A DNA stretch of 64,000 nucleotides from JBBDMX01 sp040878035 (lineage in GTDB: Bacteria > Planctomycetota > Phycisphaerae > Phycisphaerales > Phycisphaeraceae): NCBI GenBank assembly GCA_040878035.1, contig JBBDMX010000095.1, positions 3,158-67,157 on the forward strand, in the 5' to 3' direction. Below the pieces are notes generated by a model. It was not told the origin of the DNA. It saw nothing but the letters and a program-made list of their open reading frames with translations, and did not search any database. Of the stretch, positions 57,377 to 64,000 are shown in pieces (within the stretch, counting starts at the first letter, position 1; the number at the start of each line of letters is the position of its first letter). The translations under genes were made by a program, and so were the position numbers.

Positions 57377-57605
57377 GCGTTCTGGTCCGGAAAAAGGCCG
57401 CGGCGCGGCAGTCGTCCACATAGGGCGTGGCCGCCAGGGCCGCTCCGCCCAGGATGCAGGCGATCATGCCGGCGATGGAGATGGCGTTGGGCGACACGTC
57501 CCGGCGCGCCAGCCAGCGTGCCGACGCCTTGGACCAGCCCGCCTGGCGCGAGGCGATGGGGCGGCGATCACCACCGTTGTAAGTCTGCTCCACGGGGTCC
57601 CCCAA
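57369..57605 (-). pseudogene. Truncated CDP-alcohol phosphatidyltransferase
   Basis: The frame of 78 residues from a TTG at 57605 contains the N-terminal part of a CDP-alcohol phosphatidyltransferase: RRPIASRQAGWSKASARWLA, then SPNAISIAGMIACILGG, the first membrane helix. The catalytic motif DGxxAR...GxxxDxxxD is gone, and after about 60 residues the frame runs into the cdsA start region. Family members have about 200 residues, so a deletion appears to have removed the rest. A GGGGGA run 5 bases before GTG 57593 could serve as ribosome site. It probably makes no active enzyme and now serves mainly as a leader for cdsA. Confidence 0.65.
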
Positions 57606-57620
57606 TTGGAAGCATGGGCT

Positions 57621-59309
57621 TTAAGTCGAAGACGGCGCCGCGGCGCCTTCGCGCACCGGGGCGGTGATGGCCTGGCTCTGCCCACGCTGCCACAGGTCGT
57701 GCAGGCGGTACTCCTCCAGCGGCGTCGGATAGTCCACGCGGTAGTGCGTGCCCCGGCTTTCCTTGCGCCATTGCGCCGAGCGCACCATCAGCGCCCCGGC
57801 CAGCAGCAGGTTCTGCACTTCCCACCCGCCGCGGTCGTCGAAAATCTTGTCCAGCGTGTAGCGCGCCCAGAAATCGAACATCTCGGCGACCTCCTCCAGG
57901 CGGTTGCCGTCGCGCTCGATGCCCACGTGCCGCCACATCACGCTGCGCAGGCTCGAGCGCACGTCCTCCAGGTCCAGTTCCGAGCGGTCGGACAGGCGAA
58001 TGTCGGATACGACCTTGACGGGCGTGCGATGCTCGCCGGTAACGACTTCCTGGCAGGCGCGGCCGGCGATTTCGCCAAAGACCAGGCCCTCGAGCAGGCT
58101 GTTGCTGGCCAGTCGGTTGGCGCCGTGGAGGCCGGTGGACGCCGCCTCGCCGCAGGCGTAGAGGCCGTGAATATTGGTACGCCCGCATTCATCGGTGCGC
58201 ACGCCGCCGACCATGTAGTGGGCCGAGGGGTGGATGGGAATCAGATCAACGCCCGGGTCGATGTCGAATTTCTTGAGCAGGGCGGAGATGGCGGGGAAGC
58301 GCTGGGTGAAGCCGCCGATGGGCCGGGCGTCCAGATAGACGTGGGTGAAATTGGTACGGGCGACCTGGGCGATGATGGCGCGGGTGACGATGTCGCGCGG
58401 CGCCAGTTCCGCCAGCTCGTGGTAGTCGGGCATGAAGCGGTAGCCGTTGCGGTCCAGCAGGTGGGCGCCTTCGCCGCGCACCGCCTCGGTGATGAGCGAT
58501 CGGCTGGCGCCGGCGATGTAGAGCGTGGTCGGGTGAAACTGCATGAAAGCCACGTCGCCCAGGACGGCCCCGGCACGGTACGCCATCGCCAGGCCGTCCG
58601 CGGTGGCCGCCGGCGGATTGGTCGACTCGCGGTACACCTGACCCGCCCCGCCGCTGGCGAGAATCACCGCGCCGGCCCAGATCACCTGTAACCCGTGCTT
58701 GGGGTGATGCGTCACCGCGCCGATGCAGCGCGACGGCACGCCCTCCAGCGTGATCAAATCCAGCACGAAGCATTGCTGAAAAATGCGGATGCGCTCGCTC
58801 TGCCGCGCCCGCCGATCCAGCGTCACCGCCAGCTCCTTGCCCGTGGCGTCGCCGTCGGCGTGCAAAATGCGATGGTGCGAGTGCCCGCCCTCGCGCCCCA
58901 GCGCCAGCTTGTCGGCACGAATGCTGCCGGGCTCTTGGCCCGCCGCATGGTCAAACTGCATGCCCCACGCGATCAACTCGTCGATGCGCCGCGGACCTTC
59001 CTCCACCACCAGCCGCACAATCGGCTCATCGCAAAGGCCGGCGCCGGCGACCAGCGTGTCCTGCACATGGGAATCGAAGGAGTCGTCCTTGGACACGGCC
59101 GTGGCCACGCCGCCCTGGGCCCAGTAGGTATTGGAGGCCTTCAGATCGCCCTTAAGCGCCACGATGACCTCGGAATGCTCCGCCGCCGCCACCGCCGCAC
59201 GCAGGCCGGCGACACCCCCGCCGATCACCAGCACATCGGTGAAAATCTGCGGCAACAGCGTGGCCCGAAAGGGAATCAGATACCGCCGTTCATCAAAAAC
59301 TGCGTCCAT
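57621..59309 (-). CDS. nadB: L-aspartate oxidase
   Basis: 562 residues. FAD-dependent enzyme that turns aspartate into iminoaspartate in NAD synthesis. The FAD motif VIGGGVAGLRAAVAAAE is at the N-terminus and SNTYWAQGGVATAV follows. The active-site region is GGHSHHRILHADGDATG and the C-terminal domain has HYMVGGVRTDECGRTNIHGL with CGEAASTGLHGANRLASNSL. A TACAAT box 11-16 bases before the ATG may be a -10 box. nadA and nadC are not in the window. The next gene starts 15 bases after its stop. Confidence 0.96.
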   Translation of the reverse strand: MDAVFDERRYLIPFRATLLPQIFTDVLVIGGGVAGLRAAVAAAEHSEVIVALKGDLKASNTYWAQGGVATAVSKDDSFDSHVQDTLVAGAGLCDEPIVRLVVEEGPRRIDELIAWGMQFDHAAGQEPGSIRADKLALGREGGHSHHRILHADGDATGKELAVTLDRRARQSERIRIFQQCFVLDLITLEGVPSRCIGAVTHHPKHGLQVIWAGAVILASGGAGQVYRESTNPPAATADGLAMAYRAGAVLGDVAFMQFHPTTLYIAGASRSLITEAVRGEGAHLLDRNGYRFMPDYHELAELAPRDIVTRAIIAQVARTNFTHVYLDARPIGGFTQRFPAISALLKKFDIDPGVDLIPIHPSAHYMVGGVRTDECGRTNIHGLYACGEAASTGLHGANRLASNSLLEGLVFGEIAGRACQEVVTGEHRTPVKVVSDIRLSDRSELDLEDVRSSLRSVMWRHVGIERDGNRLEEVAEMFDFWARYTLDKIFDDRGGWEVQNLLLAGALMVRSAQWRKESRGTHYRVDYPTPLEEYRLHDLWQRGQSQAITAPVREGAAAPSST

Positions 59310-59404
59310 GGCTCAGGCGATTGTAGAGGCGGAAAAGCCGCCACGCGAACCAGAGACGCAAGACCGAGACCGACGCGTGCCCACGCGGAATCAGGTTTGG
59401 TATC

Positions 59405-59433
59405 GGCTTCACCGCCGAGGATGCAGAGGACGG
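59405..59433. repeat. Family K unit (CACCGCCGAGGATGCAGAGGA)
   Basis: A single degenerate copy of the CGCAGAGGA family in the divergent gap between nadB and the Type IIG-like gene. Confidence 0.55.
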
Positions 59434-59520
59434 AGTGGACAGGGTAACGGGAGGAAGGTTGGATACGCCGGGGCCGCGACGTCGGCAGGTTAACGTGAAT
59501 TTGACTATCCTCAATGCTTC

Positions 59521-62500
59521 ATGAGCGTGCCCGCAACCGAGACCATTAACGAAGTCGACTTCTGCGCCAAGATGGCCTCAGCCGCCAATGCCATCTTCCC
59601 CACATTGGGCGGGAAATCGCCCTTTATCGAAGCCCGCGTTGAAGGGATGGGCAGCAGCCGGAGCAAGCGGGCTCGGAAGGACCTCCGCTTCTATGGCCAG
59701 CACGGCAAGCTCGTATTGACTGGCGAAGTGAAGCTCCCCGGCGGCGTCGGCGCGTTCGACAGCGATGAAGTCAAGAACGCCCACGACAAGGCCGAGCAAG
59801 CCAACGTCCAGTACTTCTTTACTTGGGATGTCAATACGTTCGTGCTCTGGGATCGCTCCCAGTGGCAAAAGCCTCTTCTGGAGCGGCGCGTCAAGGTCTG
59901 GCCCCTGCGACTCGACTTGGCTTCGCCCCGGGAAGTCGCCCGCCCCGAATCGCTCGACCATATCGAGAAACGCTTCCTCCCCGATCTAATCCGCGATCTG
60001 GCCGATATCGTGTCTGGCCAGCGACGCGACTGGGCGCTGCCGCCTGACGAAGTCTTCTTGCGTTCGCTGGAAAGCCACTTGGACTGGCCGGTCTCGCTGC
60101 TGCGCTGCTTCATGCACGACCAGGCCGTGCCCAAGTCGCCCTTCGATGGCCACCTTCAGGCGTGGATGGTCGCGCAAGATCGGCCTTTCGCGCGAAACGA
60201 TCCCGACTCCTGGCGCAAGGCCGTGGACAACGCGGCCCGCACGCTGGCGTACATCTGGACCAACCGCTTCATTTTCTACAAGGCACTCCGCGCCCGCTTT
60301 CCGGAACTGCCCAAGCTCGAACTGGGGCCCAGCGTCAAGACCGCTGAGCAAGCCCGTCGGCGACTGAGCCAACTATTCCGCAAGGCGGCCGACCGCAGCG
60401 GTGACTACGAAAGCCTCCTGTTCCCCGACGAACACGACTGGGCCAACGACCTGGCCTTCGCGCCTGACGGCGCGGTCGATGCCTGGCGGGCCTTCCTGCG
60501 CGGTATCGAGAGCGTGGACTTCCGCGACGTGCCCGCCGACGTGGTGGGCCTGATCTTCCAGAAACTCATCAGCCCCGAGGAACGGCACCGCTTCGGCCAG
60601 CACTTCACTGGCTCCGACGCCGTGGACCTCATCAATTCCTTCTGCATCCGCGCGGCCGACGCCAAGGTGCTCGATCCGGCCTGCGGCTCGGGTTCGTTCC
60701 TGGTGCGGGCGTATTACCGCAAACGGGCGCTGGACCGCCACCGGGCTCACACGGCCATGCTGGGCGATCTGTTTGGCTGCGATATCTCACTCTACCCCGC
60801 GCACCTGGCCACCCTCAACCTCGCCGCCCGCGAGATTAACGACGAAGCCAACTACCCGCGCATCGAGCGCCGCGACTTCTTTCACTACCAGCCCGGCAAG
60901 CCGTTCTGCGAAATACCCGAGCACGCCACGGGCAAGAAGGTTCCCATTTCACTGCCCACGCTCGATGCGGTCGTTGGGAATCCTCCCTACGTCGAACAGC
61001 GAAAGATCGACAAGAAGGAGAAGCCGAAGCTCGCCGCCCTGATGAGCGCGGCCTTCAAGGGCACCGAGTTCTCCGGGCGTGCCGACCTGCACTGCTACTT
61101 CTGGCCGCACGCGGCCCAGCTCTTGAAGGAAGGCGCGTGGTTCGGGTTCCTCACCTCCGCCCAATGGCTGGATGTGGACTACGGCTTTGACCTCCAGCGC
61201 TGGATACTGAAACACTTCAAGATCGTCGCCATTCTGGAGAGTTCCACCGAGCGCTGGTTCCCCGATGCCCGCGTCAAGACCTGCATCACCATCCTCCAGC
61301 GTTGCGCTAGCCAGCCCGAGCGCATGGACAACCCCGTGCGTTTCGTCCGGTTTGAGAAACCGCTGGCGGAGATCATCGGCGTGACCGCTACCGGCGGCGT
61401 GGGCACCGACGCCGAGAACAGCGAATGGGTCCGGCAAAAAGCGGTCGACCATATTCGGGACTACATCGAACAGCGGACCACCAGCGAGCATAACCCCAAT
61501 TGGCGGCTCTTGGTCAGGCGCCAAGGCGACCTGTGGGATGAGGGCGTGAAATCCGGCGCAGTCTTGGTCAACGCTTTGATCGAAGAGCCCGACGACGATG
61601 AAGAGGAAGAAGACAACGGGAAAATTGCCAACGGCGGACACCTGAGCAAGCACACCAACGGCGGGGAGCACGACTACGCGGCGGGCAAGTGGGGCCGGTA
61701 TCTGCGGGCTCCCGATCTGTACTTCGAGATTATGGAGAAGTACCGCTCGCGTTTTGTGCCCCTGGGGGAAGTCGTGGAGATTCGGCGCGGAATCACCAGC
61801 GGCTGCGACGCCTTCTTCATGCCCAAGGACGTGACTGATTGGGCGCTGACCAAGTTCGCGGACCCCAAGGAGTTCCGCAAGGATGTGGGCGTGCCCCGGG
61901 CCGAGGTGGCCTCGGGGGCGCTCCGCGTGATCGAGGACGGTGCGGGCACACGGCACCCCATCGAGCCGAAGTTCATCGCACCGGAAGTCCACAGTCTCAT
62001 GAAGGTGGACCGCCCTGTGGTGCGCCTCAGCGATCTCGACCGGGTCGTCGTGCTGGTCCCCGCCCCACTTGCCGCGATCAAAGGTACGCACGCTTACCGC
62101 TACATCAAGTACGGCGAGCAGGCGACCTACGCCAGTAAGAAGAGCAAGGCCGTGCCCGTACCGCAGCGGATCATGTGCGCGGGTCGCGAACCGTGGTACG
62201 ACCTGACAACGTCAGTTGATCCGGGCTTCGCCTTTTGGCCCATGGCACAACAATACCGTCACATCATCCCCGGCAATCCTGAAAGCCTCATCTGCAATCA
62301 GAATTTTTTCGCTTTAACATCGGGAACGCTGAACAAGAAGGAAAAACGCGCCTTGGTCGCGGTACTCAACTCAACCGTGCTCGGGCTGTTCAAGGCGTTC
62401 TACGGGCGGTTCACCGGCACCGAGGGCAACTTGAAAACCGGCGTGATGGACGTCAACTTGATCGACGTGCCCGACCCTCGCAACCTTTCCGACTCGCTCG

Positions 62501-63318
62501 CAGGCCGCCTGTCCGACGCCTTCAAGAGCATGTGCAAGCGCGAGATCGGTCCCATGGTCGAGGAGGCCCTCAAGGACTGCCACTCCTACGACCGAGCCCT
62601 CGAACTGGCCTCGCGCCCGTCGACGCTCCCCCACGAGCTCACCCAGCCCGACCGCCGCGAACTCGACGACGCGGTCTTTGAACTCCTGGGCGTCGCCGAC
62701 GCCGCCGAGCGCTCCGCCCTCATTGACCGCCTTTACGAGGCCGTCACCCTCCACTTCCGCGATATCCGTGTGACCGAGATTCAGAAGATGGAGGACCGCC
62801 GCGGCGGGAGCGCAGGCAAGTTTTCCGTCACCGACCACGCCGCCGACGCCTGGGACGCCTTGGACTTGGTCGACCTGACGCCTCTTGCCGAGTGGGTCAA
62901 GGCCCATGCCAAGGGCGAGTGCGAGGAAATCGAGATTCCCGCCGAACGTCCCGTGCATGTGGACGCCAGCGGAATGTTCGACGCCGAGACGGTCTACTTC
63001 GGCAAGTCCCGCCGAAAGCACACCGTCTGCGCCTCGCGCGGCCAGGCCGAACTCATCGCCCGCATGGCCGAACTGGGCGTGACCGGGAGCGTCTGCACCC
63101 CGCGCAGCAACGAAGACACGATGAAACTGCTGGACGCCGTAAACCACCGCCACGCCGCCGCCGCCGCACGCCTCAAGGAACTGGCAGACAGCCGCAGTGG
63201 CGACAGCGATACCCAGGATCAGGTATTCAAGCTACTGGAACGTTGGTACGTTCTGGGCCGGCCACCCGTGGCGGCTGGGAAGAATGGGGGCGACCAGGCG
63301 ACCACAAGCGAAGCATAG
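59521..63318 (+). CDS. Type IIG-like restriction-modification enzyme
   Basis: 1265 residues in one chain. Residues about 40-105 hold a PD-(D/E)xK-type nuclease pattern: Asp 54 (RKDLRFYG) and E69-x-K71 (TGEVKLP). The amino-methyltransferase domain has motif I DPACGSGSFLVRAYY (residue 385 onward) and motif IV NPPY at 487-490, which makes N6-methyladenine. A likely target-recognition domain follows after about residue 720, behind a highly acidic linker (EEPDDDEEEED). This is the layout of Type IIG enzymes that cut and methylate, and a defence role is inferred. No specificity subunit, helicase or other defence gene is next to it within the window. Confidence 0.88.
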   Translation: MSVPATETINEVDFCAKMASAANAIFPTLGGKSPFIEARVEGMGSSRSKRARKDLRFYGQHGKLVLTGEVKLPGGVGAFDSDEVKNAHDKAEQANVQYFFTWDVNTFVLWDRSQWQKPLLERRVKVWPLRLDLASPREVARPESLDHIEKRFLPDLIRDLADIVSGQRRDWALPPDEVFLRSLESHLDWPVSLLRCFMHDQAVPKSPFDGHLQAWMVAQDRPFARNDPDSWRKAVDNAARTLAYIWTNRFIFYKALRARFPELPKLELGPSVKTAEQARRRLSQLFRKAADRSGDYESLLFPDEHDWANDLAFAPDGAVDAWRAFLRGIESVDFRDVPADVVGLIFQKLISPEERHRFGQHFTGSDAVDLINSFCIRAADAKVLDPACGSGSFLVRAYYRKRALDRHRAHTAMLGDLFGCDISLYPAHLATLNLAAREINDEANYPRIERRDFFHYQPGKPFCEIPEHATGKKVPISLPTLDAVVGNPPYVEQRKIDKKEKPKLAALMSAAFKGTEFSGRADLHCYFWPHAAQLLKEGAWFGFLTSAQWLDVDYGFDLQRWILKHFKIVAILESSTERWFPDARVKTCITILQRCASQPERMDNPVRFVRFEKPLAEIIGVTATGGVGTDAENSEWVRQKAVDHIRDYIEQRTTSEHNPNWRLLVRRQGDLWDEGVKSGAVLVNALIEEPDDDEEEEDNGKIANGGHLSKHTNGGEHDYAAGKWGRYLRAPDLYFEIMEKYRSRFVPLGEVVEIRRGITSGCDAFFMPKDVTDWALTKFADPKEFRKDVGVPRAEVASGALRVIEDGAGTRHPIEPKFIAPEVHSLMKVDRPVVRLSDLDRVVVLVPAPLAAIKGTHAYRYIKYGEQATYASKKSKAVPVPQRIMCAGREPWYDLTTSVDPGFAFWPMAQQYRHIIPGNPESLICNQNFFALTSGTLNKKEKRALVAVLNSTVLGLFKAFYGRFTGTEGNLKTGVMDVNLIDVPDPRNLSDSLAGRLSDAFKSMCKREIGPMVEEALKDCHSYDRALELASRPSTLPHELTQPDRRELDDAVFELLGVADAAERSALIDRLYEAVTLHFRDIRVTEIQKMEDRRGGSAGKFSVTDHAADAWDALDLVDLTPLAEWVKAHAKGECEEIEIPAERPVHVDASGMFDAETVYFGKSRRKHTVCASRGQAELIARMAELGVTGSVCTPRSNEDTMKLLDAVNHRHAAAAARLKELADSRSGDSDTQDQVFKLLERWYVLGRPPVAAGKNGGDQATTSEA

Positions 63319-63674
63319 ACTTTTCATGCCGGGAACGGCAAACGGGACATTACTTATTGGCAGGCAAACGAGGCCGGCAAACGGGACAGGTACGTCTATC
63401 AACCTACGCCGCGCGTGGGCTTCCACGTAATCGGTGCGTGTGGTCGTCCGGGGGGCGGAGGACGGGCCGCCCTGCTTCATGCCTTCGCTCTGATCCGCAG
63501 ATTATGCCGACTCCCGCGGAGTTCCAAGTCGGCGCGTCATAGTACCCATCTGCGTCAATCTGCGGCCATCTGCGGATAAACCGCCCGGCGGGGCCGGATT
63601 CCTGTTCATCCACGTTCATCCGTGTCCATCCGCGGCCCATGCTGTCAACTTTGACTTGCCTTTCCTGGTGGTGG

Positions 63675-63683
63675 TGGTATAAT
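63675..63683 (+). promoter_or_regulatory. Extended -10 promoter
   Basis: TGGTATAAT is an extended -10 box. The TTGACT at 63651 is 21 bases away and too far for a normal -35, so the extended -10 would act alone. What it drives is unclear: no gene follows in the window. Confidence 0.4.
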
Positions 63684-63726
63684 TGTCATTTAACTTGCCT
63701 TACTCTGCCGGTCAGCCGGCGGAGGG

Positions 63727-63830
63727 AGTGGGTGGAGAGTGGAGAATGGAGAATGGAGGGTGGGCGGAGGGGCCGGTGCAGAGTGCAGGGTGCAGAGCGC
63801 AAGGTGGAGGGTGGAGGAGTGGAGAGTGAG
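63727..63830. repeat. GTGGAGAGTGGAGAATGG tandem units (family L-like)
   Basis: About ten purine-rich units of seven to eight bases, GAGAGTG, GAGAATG and GCAGAGT, in tandem on one strand. The pattern is similar to the arrays at 7668-7722 and 9511-9556. Confidence 0.75.
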
Positions 63831-63856
63831 ACTGTAGTGCAGCTAACCTATATTAC

Positions 63857-63956
63857 TGTCAGGCCCTGACATTGACATAATCTTGCGATGTGCGATGTAA
63901 GCGATGTTCAAAACGTGGATTACAACTGGCGGAGCGGTTTGTCCTGAATGTCAGGG
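63857..63956. repeat. TGTCAGG/CCTGACA inverted repeats
   Basis: TGTCAGG, C, CCTGACA at 63857-63871 is a perfect small palindrome. Its second arm CCCTGACATT (63864-63873) also matches AATGTCAGGG at 63947-63956, and a further TGACATT is near 63982. It may be a binding site cluster or an end of an element that continues outside the window. Confidence 0.6.
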
Positions 63957-64000
63957 TGACACGCGACTGACGTGGGGGCTGACATTCGCTAACTCTCGCC

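Larger units (their letters stand above)
63319..64000. other. Gene-free tail with several repeats and a promoter
   Basis: No credible gene is seen. The stretch contains two CGGCAAACGGGACA copies (63337-63390), CATCTGCGG and GTTCATCCGTG units (63550-63640), the TGGTATAAT promoter (63675-63683), GTGGAGAGTGGAGAATGG tandem units (63727-63830) and TGTCAGG hairpins (63857-63956). Confidence 0.7.

Noticed and set aside
63639..63869. A 76-codon frame on the plus strand after the Type IIG-like gene
   Set aside because: It is made of purine-rich tandem repeats and has no ribosome site.

Overview
The window is GC-rich bacterial DNA that most resembles a Planctomycetota genome, probably of the Phycisphaerae type. 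This is inferred from gene content and not from a marker gene. The clues are two long-leader pseudopilins of the planctomycete kind, two PEP-CTERM proteins, an HprK-related kinase of the exosortase type, MJ0042-like zinc-ribbon proteins, a GntR-headed LacI-type sugar regulator, very large secreted beta-propeller proteins, and a high load of short palindromic repeats. No rRNA, tRNA, CRISPR array or transposase gene was found.

Layout. 1-11.9 kb: a zinc-ribbon protein (cut by the edge), moaA, a lipoprotein, an ArsR-methyltransferase fusion followed by ahcY, two secreted or anchored unknowns, a small lipoprotein, phoH and a 7TM-HD phosphodiesterase. 12-16.9 kb (minus strand): a sugar-nucleotide operon with a ROK regulator, a GHMP sugar kinase, an inositol-phosphatase-like enzyme and galU. 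17-19.2 kb: a zinc-ribbon membrane protein and a thioredoxin-like protein. 20-37.8 kb: an accessory surface and carbohydrate block with pseudopilins, an SGNH hydrolase, two paralogous CBM9/beta-propeller giants, a large Fn3-tailed secreted protein, two PEP-CTERM proteins (one with autotransporter-type repeats) and a GntR/LacI-type regulator. 38-42.6 kb: an HprK-related kinase fused to a nucleotidyltransferase, a TM2 protein and a secreted unknown. 42.8-46 kb: a phosphodiesterase, a PilZ-like/receiver/HPt protein lacking both phosphorelay residues, and an EAL-HDOD protein. 46-55.3 kb: carB, a PilZ protein, a small lipoprotein, an OmpA-like lipoprotein, an amidohydrolase and hslU. 55.4-59.3 kb (minus strand): nadB, a truncated CDP-alcohol phosphatidyltransferase, cdsA and plsC. 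59.5-63.3 kb: a Type IIG-like restriction-modification enzyme.

The most unusual property is not one gene but the repeats. At least ten families of short palindromic or oligomer-tandem repeats are scattered here, and they show two patterns. First, many arrays begin within a few bases of a stop codon, and some supply the stop. Second, several repeats lie inside genes with the reading frame kept open, adding about 7 to 55 residues of low-complexity peptide. This is seen in carB (twice), the ROK regulator, the inositol-phosphatase-like gene, the amidohydrolase, two propeller proteins, a small lipoprotein, and exactly at the domain junction of the HprK-related kinase/nucleotidyltransferase fusion. 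This looks like a recurrent way of making linkers, termini and even gene fusions from repeat DNA.
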